A DNA stretch of 64,000 nucleotides from Piper betle (lineage: Eukaryota; Streptophyta; Magnoliopsida; Piperales; Piperaceae), in assembly GCA_033002965.1 (NCBI GenBank), contig JAURVB010014859.1, positions 62,001-126,000 of the forward strand. Direction: 5' to 3'. The translations under genes and the position numbers were made by a program. The notes beneath the pieces are model-generated. The model saw only the letters and a list, made by a program, of their open reading frames with translations. It made no database searches and was not told the DNA's origin. This document shows, one piece after another, positions 1-12,300 of this stretch. Position 1 is the first letter of the stretch. Each line of letters starts with the position of its first letter.

Positions 1-1150
1 TTTAAACAACACTCAATCAAACCCATCTAGGCCTTATCTTTGGGGGAGGGAAAGGAATTTACTATAGGTTTGCATGGGAAAAAAATGACATTTACTATAA
101 ATTTAGCTTAAATTTGATGCTTTAAGTATGTATTAATTGCCAAGTAATTAGTAACTTCTTACTTCTTTTCTTGCATTTAACATGTAAGCAATATCTACTT
201 TAGGTTGATTATGTTTTGTTAGAAAATAAAAAAGGTGAGACATTTACTATAGGTTGTTTTTTATTTTGCTTTGACTGGTTTGATTCGATTAGTTAAAGCT
301 ATTGTGTTACTGTGTTTTGTTATCAAGGATGTATTTGATGAATTCTAAAGATTTGAAGTAGTTATTTTTATAAAAAGTAATAAAACAGAGCGTAACTTCT
401 ATAACTTCTACTAAATCTCTAAAAAATATTAAATTTTTTTCTAGGAAATATCATTACCCGGGTATTTTTTATTCAAATTGGGTTAGACAAGACAAGAAAG
501 AACACAAATGTCATAAAATTTTAAAATAATCAAAAGATTCAAAACCGAGTCAATTTGCAGCAAATTATGTTTCGTTAAATTCTTGGTTTTTTAGACTTTT
601 AATGAATTATGAACAATATAAATGGGTTCGGATTAATTTGACTCGAATTTTGAGCTCAGTCTATTTAAGTTCAATAAAATACTCTTTTTATAAAAAAATT
701 CCTCATTTTATTTGTACTTTTTAGTCGGTGGAGATGAAATTTTTGAAGGGGACTATTTTAGTACGAAGCCTTATTTATATCTTATCGTAAAATATTTTAA
801 AAATTGATAATTTTACAATAAAAAATTAATAAATAGATTTTTTTATTTTTTATGCTAAACCAAATGAAACCTAGATAAAAATACTGTAAAATAAAAATTG
901 AATTTTAATTTAGTGGAATCGTCAAAAGGGGGTTTGGATGGGTGCGGCTCAGTCGGAAGCTAATTAATCGCCATAGTTTTGACACATATATTAAGTTGTT
1001 TGATTTGGATTATATAATAAAAATAAATAAATTTTAATATTAAATCGAGCTTAAATGAATTATTTTTTTAACAAATTAAAAATGGAATATTGTGATATTT
1101 GGCTCTATTGGGTCCCTTCACAATCGTAGTGGTGGGCATTTTGCACCGCC
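1..1150. other. AT-rich intergenic DNA, no gene seen
   Basis: Very AT-rich sequence with many short homopolymer runs and no open frame with coding character on either strand. No recognised transposon terminus or RNA gene. Confidence 0.6.
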
Positions 1151-1154
1151 TGGA

Positions 1155-1555
1155 AAAAAAGCAACAGGGCAGCTCTTGTGTTTAAAACAAATAAAACCAT
1201 GACATATATCACTAGGTGCCTTAGATGTCTTTTTTTTTTAAAAAAACTGATTTTTAGTTTAAATCAAAATAAATGAAAAAGATGTCCTTTTTTTTCAAAA
1301 AACGAATTTTTAATTTAAATTTTAAAAAAAGACAACGAGGCAGCTCTCATGTTTAAAACAAATAAAACCATGACATATATCACATGTGCCTTAGATGTCA
1401 TTTTTTTAAAAAAAAAAAGATTTTTAGTTTAAATCAAAATAAATGAAAAAAGATGTCTTTTTTTTTCAAAAAACTAATTTTTAGTTTAAATTTAAAAACA
1501 AAAAAAAAAGATGTTTTTTTTAAACTGATTTTTAGTTTAAATTAAAAGAAATAAA
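1155..1555. repeat. Imperfect tandem repeat, about 170-bp unit, two copies plus a partial third
   Basis: The segment beginning near 1155 (with cagctcttgtgtttaaaac) recurs near 1325 (cagctctcatgtttaaaac). Both copies continue through the shared blocks accatgacatatatcac, gccttagatgtc and gatttttagtttaaat. A partial third copy runs to about 1555. The copies differ mainly in poly-A and poly-T lengths, which suggests old slippage-prone duplication. Confidence 0.7.
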
Positions 1556-1572
1556 AAAGCCCCAAAATTGAG

Positions 1573-1644
1573 TTTGACGGGAGTCATTCGAACCCGACTC
1601 TACGGTTTGGAAGGAAAGTATCCTAACCATTAGACTACGAACGC
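1573..1644 (-). pseudogene. tRNA-Gly(UCC)-like pseudogene
   Basis: Read on the minus strand, this matches the plan of a plant nuclear tRNA-Gly. There is a GCG-type 5' end, the D-arm/A-box string tagtctaatggttagga, an anticodon loop CTTCCAA (anticodon UCC) and a B-box-like gggttcgaa. The anticodon stem (CTTTC against ACCGT) does not pair, the T stem-loop holds extra bases and the acceptor ends do not pair. It therefore looks like a decayed tRNA or the head of a tRNA-derived SINE. The family match rests on recalled tRNA structure, not a search. Confidence 0.55.
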
Positions 1645-1764
1645 GTTCTTGATCGCGTCACCCTTTAAATATTAAATTAACAATGACATTGGGAAGGCCT
1701 CTCTTCCAAAGATAACGTTGGAAATATGTATGACATATGTCTAACCGAGAAATGAAGTCCTCCC

Positions 1765-2784
1765 ATGGCCACCCCTCCCCTCCCCTTCCTCCTTCCACCA
1801 CCTCTTCCCTCCTCGTTCTTACCATGCCTTCCCTTCAAACCCCTCCCCCTCTCCCCCTCCTTCTCCACCAAGACTGCCCAGCAGCAGGGATGTGTCTGCT
1901 TCCGTCGCCTTCAACCCCTCCGGCAACTTCGACCTCTCCCTCTTCGACGACCAAGGTCTTCCTTCTTCACTCCCTTCTTGCTTAATCAATATTCATTCAT
2001 TATTCATAAATAGCTAATATGATACGTTTTCATGAATTGGGTCGTCCACAACATGTACAGAGAACACCACCAACGCCCCACCTCCACTGCCTCCTACTCA
2101 TGGCCGCTTCGACATTGTCATCACCAACCACTTCATCCGCCGTCTCGACCTCTCCCCTATCACTTCCGCCATCCCAAACCTCTCTCCCCATCGATCAGGT
2201 ATCGCCAGCTCCGGATCAATCAATAGTTTATGCCATCAGTCATAGTAGTTACTAGTCTGTTACATGGATCTGTGCAGGGGGTGATAGTTTGGTGGATGCC
2301 AAAGAGCTGTTGGATAAAACTGTTGGGTTTACAATAAACTATGATAGAGAAGACCCGAATGATCTTCGTGAGCTCTCGGAGCTGCCGGACATAAGGCTAT
2401 GGTTTGTGAGGCTTGATGCTTCCTACCCATGGCTACCTGTTGTCTTGGATTGGAGGGCCGGCGAGCTTGCCCGCTATGCCGCCATGCTCGTTCCTCACCA
2501 GGTTATATATATATATATATATATATCGTTTGCTACTACTGACTGTTTTTATCTGGGATTAGAGTGTATTATATATGTTGCAGATGAGTGCGAGATTTGG
2601 AGTAGTGTTTAATCCGGAGGCCTTGGAGCTGTTCACCATGAACAAGGTTTTCATAGTCTACTCTTGGTTGAGGCAACACAAGATTGCCAAGCCAGAACTG
2701 AAAACTAAAGACATGGCAAGAATGCTTGGATTTGGCATTGGAGATGAGCTGTTTGAGTTGATTGATCCACACATTCCTTCATGA
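1765..2784 (+). CDS. CRR6: CHLORORESPIRATORY REDUCTION 6-like protein, four exons, 5' frame break
   Basis: This is the plastid stroma factor needed to assemble subcomplex A of the chloroplast NDH complex. Conserved exons read from sequence are about 1886-1955 (VAFNPSGNFDLSLFDDQ), 2061-2198 (RFDIVITNHFIRRLDLSPI), 2278-2501 (AKELLDKTVGFTINYDRED, VVLDWRAGELARYAAMLVP) and 2584-2784 (FGVVFNPEALELF, ARMLGFGIGDELFELID). Introns are GT-AG with phases 1, 1 and 0; intron 3 holds an (AT)n run. The likely start, ATG at 1765, gives a Pro/Ser/Leu-rich transit-like peptide, but that frame is one base off the conserved exon-1 frame, which has no ATG after the stop at 1742. So there is a 1-bp indel (real or assembly) in the C-rich tract around 1780-1885. 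The remaining exons are clean. The gene converges with the TBL gene, 3' ends 615 bp apart. Family assignment is confident; functionality is uncertain. Confidence 0.85.
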
Positions 2785-2837
2785 TCTCCAGAACCGCCAA
2801 GAAGTGGAACAATGCATGCCATGGCCATTTCTAATAA

Positions 2838-3359
2838 TAGATGAACATAGAAAGTGGAATTTTCCTGACATGATTTATGAACATAAGATCAAAATTCAAT
2901 TTCTACGAGTTGGGTTTTCCGGTTAGATCTCTGTATCAGTCAGAAACATAGAAATCTTTCCATGTTAATCTTCAAACACATTGTATATATCATTATTCAG
3001 ATTTCCCTTTTACTTGATAGAATACAAAATTGATTAAAAAAATGTATGTTTATTTTAGTATACTCCACAATGAATGCTTTTCTGTGTGAACCATTACTCC
3101 AGAATCTAGACTGTTCTAAACTATTAGAATTGAACATAATTTCAATTGACAAATGACCATAGAAAGTGAATCTGATTCATGAACGTAAAATCAAAATTCG
3201 ATCTCTACAAACTGGGTTTTCCAATTTGATCCAAGTAATTATCAATCAGCAAGAAACATAAAAATCCTTCCGGTCTCTCTTCCAAACTCTTTGTACTACA
3301 TATCATTATTCATCATTATTCAGATTGTTCTTTTAATTTGAAATAATACAAAGCAATTT
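2838..3359. repeat. Direct duplication of about 200 bp between convergent gene 3' ends
   Basis: Copy 1 (about 2838-3034) and copy 2 (about 3152-3359) share blocks in the same order: catagaaagtg, a gatttatgaa/tgattcatga block, ttctacgagttgggtt versus tctacaaactgggttt, aagaaacataaaaatc-type text, tatatcattattcag and a closing aatacaaa. A spacer of about 117 bp separates them. They lie between the 3' ends of CRR6 and the TBL gene and may form part of either 3' UTR. Confidence 0.75.
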
Positions 3360-3399
3360 AAACTAAACTGTTCTTGGCTCACCATAACTCGATACAATC

Positions 3400-6300
3400 T
3401 CAAACCAGTGCATTTGAGGATGGTTGCAGACTCCTCTTGATGAGCTCTAGCAGCAACTCGTTCCATGTATCGATTGGCCCCGGCAAGCACCAGTGAACAC
3501 AGTCATGGTACCCAGCCATCCACTCATTCTTCCAGTGCTCATCCGGGTGTCCGTCCGGCCTCAACCTCATGGCCCGCGTCACGTCCAAAACCCCCAGCAC
3601 CTTCCCACCCCTCCCCTCCCCTGCTCCGTCGCCACCTCCACTTGAACCCTGCTCAACTCCAACTCCCACGCCCCCTCACGCTCCGCCTCCTCCATGCTCT
3701 GAGCCGGGCCAGTCCTGTTACACTTCCCGCCGGTGTTCCACCCGCCGTGCTCGAAATGGCCCGGCGACAAGGTCCTCACGAACACGCCCAGCCGACCGCA
3801 GTCTCGGCACTGGCCTATGAATTGCAGAGCGGTCTCGAATGCTCGCCGGATCGGGAAGACATGGTCCAGCTTGGCGGTGTCGGGCTCGTCGCAGCCGACG
3901 CAGCCGAGGAGGTGCGTGCGGTGGTGGTAGAGGTAGAGCTTGCGGAAGAACCAGTGGCCGCCGGAGATGACGAGGTAGTCGAAGTGGGTGATGTTGGCAG
4001 CCCAGTTGGTGTCGACCCGGTCGAGGTGGAGGTCGAAGGCGCCGGCGGAGGTGCCGTTGATGAGGCGCTCGTCGGCGGCGACGAGGAACTTGGACCATCG
4101 GACGGCGAGAGTGAAGTCGAATACGGGGAAGTGCCATGTTCGGAATCGGTCGTCTTTGTCCTTGTACACAGCTCTCGGTGTCTCCACCTACACGTGTTAT
4201 TTTCTCCATTTTTATTATTAATAATCTACCCCGCACATTAAATCGCTCTTATTCTTCTTTTTATTTCATCCAATTCCAAACTTTCTTAGCTGTTTAATTA
4301 TTATTATTTAATTAAGAGTATGATTTTACTCGAATTAAAAATCTCAAAAATACATGTCCTTAAACAATTTAATAGGTTCATTAATATTTACTTAATTCAA
4401 AATTAGTATTACTATTATTATTTAATTAGAAAAGTGTTGGAATATAATTCTACCCAAATCATAGATCATAAAACTATTGATAAATAAATTTGATATTTAA
4501 TATACATACAATTATTATTATTATTATTTATTAGGAAAATTTTGTAGCATAAATCTACCTAAATTAGGAATTTTAAAATATTGATCCTTTAAAAATTAAA
4601 CTATTCACTTTAAAATTATTATTTAATATACATTCTTAATTTAGAGTTTTAAAAAATATAATTATTAAAAAATATACTTATTAAATTTCATTTAATGTTT
4701 ATATGCAACTATATTTATATACAACTCGTAATAAATTTGATATTTAATGTACATATTATTATTATTATTTATTAAGAAAGAGTTGAAGTATAATTAGGAG
4801 TTTTAAAAGATTGATAATTTAATAATTATACTATTCAAATTAAAATTTTTATTCAATTAAATTTTTAATTTCAATTGTTACAAATTTAATTAACTAATAT
4901 TTATTTATTTGTTTATATATTATTTGTTCATATAATTATTAAAAATTTTACTTATTAAAATTAAAATTACTTTTAATATTTGTACATAAATATATTTTTG
5001 TTATAAATTAAATGAATATTTATTATTTTTATTTAAAATAATATAGTAATATTTTTTTATATTTTTAATATATGTTATATTAGTATGTTTTAAATTTACC
5101 CCGTGCATTGAGCGGGTTTATGGCTAGTCTATGGTCAATTACTTCAACCAAAATCTCTTATGCAAGATGTCACGTAGCTTATATTACTAAATAAATTTAA
5201 ATTTTATAGATAAATTTTTGTTTAATAATAATAAAATATACTATAATAATTTAATATTTTAAAAAAAGATTTTAATTGATTTTAAATATATATCTTAACC
5301 AGCCGCTGATCCGCCTTATGCGCAGCCAAAAGATTCAAAATAAATCATAATTATAATACGAATCAAAATAAATCATAATTATAATAGGAATCAAAATAAA
5401 TTCTAATTGCAATAGAAAAGTATTAAAGTAATCATAATTACAATAGAAAAGTGATATTTTTATTAATAGGAAATGAAAAGGCAATATTATAAAATAATTA
5501 ATTGACACATGATAAAACAAATGATAATTACAATAAAAATAGTATAAAAGGTTTGAAACAAATCCTAATCACAATAAAAAAAGTAAAATTTTACAAATAA
5601 GAATAAAGAATGATATTATAAAATAATTAAATGATATGACACATGATAATACACGTGACAAAACAAATCCTAATTAGAATAAAATGTATGAAAAGATTTG
5701 AAACTAATTATAATTACAATAGAAAAGTAAAAGTTTACTAATAGGAAATAAAAAATTATATTATAAAATAATTAGATGACATGACATGTGGCAGTACACG
5801 TGACAAAACAAATTCTAATTAGAATAGAAAAATATTAAAAGATTTGAAACAAATCCTAATTACGATATAAAAGTAAATTTTTTAATAATAAAAAATAAAA
5901 GATAATATTGTAAAATAATTAAATAACAAGTGGCAGCACAATATTTAAAATCCTCAGTTTTAAATATTAGTATAGATATATATATATTTATAATTATAAT
6001 TAAATAAAAAATCATATCGTATATATCTAATTTCAGTCGTTATAATAATTTAACAATCATTATAATAAACGCAATTTATAATTAGAGTAAGATTAGGAAA
6101 GTTTAAGATATAATCTCGGCCTTTATAATAATTTAATGGTTGAGATTACATTCCCTATAAAATTATAAAAATTTAAGAAAATATCTCTAAAAATCGTGGA
6201 CTCACTCACCACGTGGAAGAAAACTACCTTTTTTATATATTATTAGATAGATATAGATAGATAAAAAGATAAACTATAATAATTTGATTTTTTATTTTTA

Positions 6301-9300
6301 TTTTTTATATTTAATTAATTAAATCTTTTACTTTTAATCAGAGGCTAGTATTAACTTCCTCTTTATTGATAAGAATAGATGAGGAAGGTAATTAGATTTG
6401 GCCTCCCTTCCTAATAGGGCTATTCTCAGCACCGTCTTCTATTATTTTTAATTTTTTTTTATAAAAAGGGGAATAAATGTTCTTATTAAAATAAAATAAA
6501 ATAAAATTCCCCTCTTCTTAAACATATTGTTATCTTTCCTTCTATTTTATAAGTAATTTTTCATAAACCATAAGAAGCTTTTAGAAAAAATCTTATTATT
6601 TACTTTCTTTTTCATATTTGGTCATGAATCTTAAACTAAAAGAAATTTGATTAATTTTTTGGGTTTGGCATTAATAGAGTTAAAAATTTTTATTTCTTAC
6701 CTAAAAAACATGAATAATATAAAATCTTTTATTATTCACTCCGACAACAATTGAGAATCGCAAGATTCAAATTTGTGTTGTATGTGGATTTTGGTCAATT
6801 ATAGTATTTGTGATATTGGTTGTGCATGAATGTCCATCATGTGAGTCAAAGCCAAGTTTTTTGTTTAGGAGATTATTTAGTATCAGCTTAAATTTACATT
6901 AAAATATGGGCTTAGAAGTAAATCTAACTATAAAAAGTAGTCCATATTTTCTAATCTATCAATATAACAACTTGGCTCAAAATGCAATTAATGGGCCAAA
7001 TCATCTTTTCAAAATTGGTTAAACAAGTTAACGATCCATAATTCATTCCCACCATTTAAGTCATCTCTTTGAAATTGGTTAAACAAATTAACGATTTATA
7101 ATTCATTCTCACTTAAACAAGATCTTACCCCAGTAAGTATTATATATAGGATTAAATTGAGGGATTTCATAATTTATCCTCAAAATTCCTACACTTGTGC
7201 ATTACTAACCCAGCGAACGACCTTTTTGGCTCGTGATCAGCATCTTACCAACGTCCCTAATCCAACCCATCATTTAACAAAAACGACCTAGCCCAAAGTT
7301 TAAATTAATGGGCTAAGTTATTTATTTAAAAGTGGTTAAATAAGTTAAATATTCATAATCCATTTCTACTTATAAAGAAGATTTTTCCTAAGTAAGTATT
7401 AAATGTGGGACTACGTTAAAAGATCTCACAATCAACCTAAAAATTTCTTCTTTAACAGACACCTAAAACGACCATGTTCTTGTGGTCAAATCTTTCTACT
7501 ATAATTTTTAAATGTAGTATCAAATTATCTCGTCATATTCATATACCCTTCCAATTTATATCTATTTTTTTAATCTAAAATTTTTATAAAATCCATTTTT
7601 TTGTCAAAAACCACAGTGTTTTAACTTTTATTTAATTTAATATTAATGACAAAATATAATTTTAATATTTAGTAAAATATTTTATTTATAATTTTAAAAT
7701 TTAGTTGAACCCAATTTTACCTAGTTGAAACCCGTTTAACTTAGTTAAACTAAATTGTACCAGCCATAAATCAGGTCTGGTAGCTGGTGCGGCTATAAAG
7801 CCATGCTTTCAACCCATGAAATTGTAAAAATTCATTAAAAAAAGATATTTTTTTCTCTACTTTGCCTTTGGCATGCAGGCCAAAATTAATCTCTAATAAA
7901 ATTTGGACTGTTGATTAAGGAAAACTTCTATTTAGATGATGAACTTCAGAATAAAAGATATCAAACTTTGTACATTGTAGTTAAATCGTGCACAAATCTT
8001 GATTTACTTCATTCATTTAGTAAAGCAAACGAAAGTACTACTCATACTTCTAGACTTCACTTTGAGAGTTCATGTTATCTCTATATGTAAAACTCAACTT
8101 CGGGTTAAGGTTTTACCTGTTTGTAATTTGCTCGGTTCGGGCGAGTTTCGAATCAACTCGAGAAACACTATATGAGTATCATGTATAACAACTTCTAATG
8201 TTTGGAAAGCCATCAATATGACTTAAGAATGAGATTTTGGAAGTATATTATAATACAATTCTAAAGCAAAACTTTTGATCAAGCCATCATCTAGTGGGAA
8301 CCAAGTTTCTTAGTTTTAATTAATATCTAAACATCTCTAGGTTTGAAGGATTACCTCTACAAATTCGTTTACTTTGTCATTTATATTATGTCATTAAGTA
8401 GAACATAAGGTTTTGTGTGGCTGTTCTAGGTCATGTGAGGACAATTTTAACCATATAAATCTTAACCAATAATCTTAACTAGGAGGAGATCATCAATTAA
8501 TAATTGCATCCAATCACAAAAAAATCTAATTGTTTTTAACTTATAATTTTAGAATTCAATATTTATGGAATCCCAATAAATATGATCATTTTTCTTTCAA
8601 GGAACACCATGAGATTAAACTTTATTTTATGGTATTTGTATAGTTTACAAGTTTGGAACTCGAAGTCAACTTGGTAAAGTATGGGGTGGAGTCAGACTCA
8701 AAAAATTGATAAAAAAGTGGTAACCAATTGTAAGGTCTTATAACTAATATTGCTGTAAGCCAATCACTTGTTGACAAGTCAACATTTATTATATACTCTT
8801 AATGACAACTTTGAAATTTCAGTAACAAATGGATGTTATTATTCTTGTATCTCTACTTATACATTAGGGCTTATAGTCAATACTCGCTTTAAGACCATAT
8901 AGTTGGTTTTTTTTTTGGATACATATATGATCTATATATCACTTTAAGCTATTTAAAAAATAATATATTTTAAAACCTTTTTTATTTGAATTAGAGAGTC
9001 TCGGGAAACAAAAATCATTCATGGAGTTTTACTCAGAAAGCCATGTAGTGGAGTCTGACTCAATGAGTTTTTGGAGTAAAATAAAATAAAAAGAGTTTTG
9101 AAAATCACATATAAAAAATTAACTCATCATCTCTAGCATCTAACAATTCTCAAATCACAAATTCGATTGTGTGGAAGTCACCCATGGGTAAGTTAAGCAT
9201 TCAGTCCAAGCATTCAGTCCAACCAAACAGAATTGCATTTCTTTTGGTGGCCGGATTTTGTAATCGAATCTTGTGAGATCCCTCAACTTAATCTTATATC

Positions 9301-12300
9301 TAATACTTACTTGGGTAAATTCTTGTTTATAAATAAGAATGAACTATAAATTTTTAACTTAATTAACTATTTTTGAAAACGATAATTTAGTCTATTACGT
9401 TATACTTTGGGTCAAGTCATTACAAATAATTTATACGTTAACACGTATAATTCCTTAGTCTAATACATGAAATGATATGATATGTGGCACTTAACTAAGT
9501 ACATGAAAAAATAATAATAAAATATATCCCACAACAATTAGTTAATTATTTGATTAATTACTTATAAGTGAATAACAATAATTTAATATTTAATTAATTG
9601 ACACTAGCTAAATTTATATAGTCACACCAAATCATTAATCATTATCACGAAAAATCAAAAAATGCCAACAACTACTTGGACTCATAAGGATGTCAATATC
9701 TATCAACCCATAAATTAATAATTAATCATATATAATAGCGAACAAAATATTAAAATAGGTAAATTAATGATAATTCCTCAAATGATTAAAATATACTAAT
9801 ATGTAAGTTATCTATATTCTAACTCTTGAATTAATAATCTAGTTTATGTCTTATCAACCATATACAATAGTTAGAATTGTAAGCCACATGAAAACTTATT
9901 AATTCGGCCAAAAATAAATATAATAATTTATACATTTACTAAAATTAATTTATCAATCTCATAGCAAAGAATAATTATAAGTTGATAAATTAAGAAGACT
10001 CACCCAGAATTTTTGACTCTTGGGTTAGCTCAATCTTGTCTTACCATGCATATCTTTCAAACCATGAGCAACCTTTAAGGTTTTAGACACCATTTTATCC
10101 ACAACAACTAAATTGGATGCCCCTTTAGTCCATGTGCCCTTAGGAAGTTGTCAAAAGTAGTCTTTTAACATTGACTCGCATAGGTGAACCCATTTTGTAC
10201 AAACCCATAAATACTTACCATTTAAAACAATAGAAATTAATGCCATAAAAAAATGATCAATGCTTATATAAAAGAAAATCACCCTAAGGACTGTGGACTC
10301 TTAGACTTTCAACAAAGTAAAGATCGATTTGCATGGTTCAGTGGGAAACACGGTTGTGATACCACCTTAAGTAACGGTCAAACCCAAAGTGCAAGGTAAT
10401 GGACTAAGTCATCTCCCAGCCCAAAGTGTAACGTAATAATAAACTAGGTTATCTCTTCAAAAGTAGTTAACTAAGTTAAAGATCTAAATTTAACCCTAGT
10501 AAGTATTAGATGTGAGAACTAAGTTGAGGGATCTCACAATAAAATAGACATTTGCCGTTGCCAAAAATTTGAGTCTTTGTCGTTGCCGGAAATTGAGCTC
10601 TCATCCGCTTGCACGATAGGTGGGAAAACTCACCACTATACTACAACGAGTTTTCTATTTGTAACGACTTGACACAAAATGCAATGTAATGGACTAAGTC
10701 ATATCTTCAAAAGTTGTCAACCAAGTTAGTTCATTCCCAATTATAACTAAAATCTTACCCCAATAAATATTAGATATGGGAATAAATTGAAGGATCTAAC
10801 AATCTACCCACTTGAGGAAATTTTGTCCCCGAAATTACTACACTTGACCCGTTGCTAGCCCTAGCTCACGACCTTCTTTGGCCCATAACTGGTAGCCTAG
10901 CCAACATCCATAGTTCAACCCACCATCTAACACGGAACCAAAGAATTCTAATATTATTTGTATCGACCCGACTTAAAGTACAATGTAATGGACTAAATTA
11001 TCTCTTCAAAAGTGGTTAACCAAGTTAAAGATCTATAACTTATTCTCATTTATAAACAAAATCTTACCTCAATAGGTATTATATGTGAAACTAAGTTGAA
11101 TGATCTCATAATTCTGAATTACTCTTAAAATCAAACCAAATTGAACCGAAATATTTTTGGCTAATTCAATTTGATAACTAAATAACTAAAGTACATTATT
11201 AGTTATATAAAATTTTTTGTTTAGGTATCTAATTAAAATTATATCATTATTTTTGTTAACATAATCATTTAATGACTAATTTTAAATGTACATATCATAT
11301 TAAATAAATAAAATGTAATTAGATAAATATTATAACTTCATGATAATTAATGTAACATATAGATTTTGAATTTTAAATAAAAATTTGATTAATTTAGTTA
11401 ATTTAGTTCGGTTTGGTTTTGAAACGAAATATCTATATATATACATATCAACTTTCTTACGATCCAATCGAAAATCAAACCAAACTATTTCAGAATCGAA
11501 CCATATTACTAATTCAAGATTGATTCAGTTTGGTTTTTGGTTTTTACCAAATTATGCCCACCCCTACCCTTGAGATTAATTAGGTTAACTTTTGTTGTTT
11601 TTGTTTTCCTTTGACTTCTTTATACATTTTAAAAGCAACTAAATTTATTTTTATTAATAAAAGAGGAATTCAATATTGATCTCTTATTAAAAATATTAGA
11701 TTTAATCAATCAAAGTACGATAGCAATAAAATAATAATAAATTAAATTATTATATTTTCTCTTCTTATTCAACATGGGTTTATCTTTAAATTCGGTTAGA
11801 ATCTATATCTTTAAATTCATCGAAATCTACATTTAAGATATTAGATTTTTATATTCGATTTCATTAATAAATGATGAGTGTTTATTTATAAAATTTAAAA
11901 TTATTTGCTGTATAAATCGCTTATGAGATTGATAACATGCCTGGTAAAAGATAAAAAGAACTAACTCACCGAAGACAAGAGACAAAGGAGAGACTCCATC
12001 TGATTGCGAGCGAGGGAGTCACCAACAAAAGCGAGCTTCTTCCCACGAACAAGCCCGAGAAACTCCCATGCATCAAACCTCGCCAACTCACACCCATTCG
12101 GCTTCCACCTCCACTTCAAGAACTCATCGTCTTCCCTACCATACTTGCCGCAGTTCTTCTTGTCCGGAATCGTCTCGCAGCTTCGATTCGTGTACACCGG
12201 GCCCCGAGCATCCTTCACCCATCTCCCCGATGACAAATCACACAAACCCTTTTCATCTTATAACATAACACACCCCATGATCGGATAAAAAAACAGCTTT

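Larger units (their letters stand above)
4188..11969 (-). other. Giant repeat-filled intron 2 of the TBL gene
   Basis: The sequence between the exon-2 donor (GTGAGT, minus strand) and the exon-3 acceptor (GTAG) is about 7.8 kb, with no coding-like reading frame on either strand. It holds AT-rich DNA (4240-5330), a tandem array (5335-5940), at least six copies of a dispersed roughly 200-bp repeat (7000-7440, 9255-9430, 10370-11115) and plain AT-rich sequence elsewhere. Confidence 0.7.

Noticed and set aside
3465..4241. 258-codon plus-strand frame
   Set aside because: It is the antisense shadow of the GC-rich TBL exon 3.
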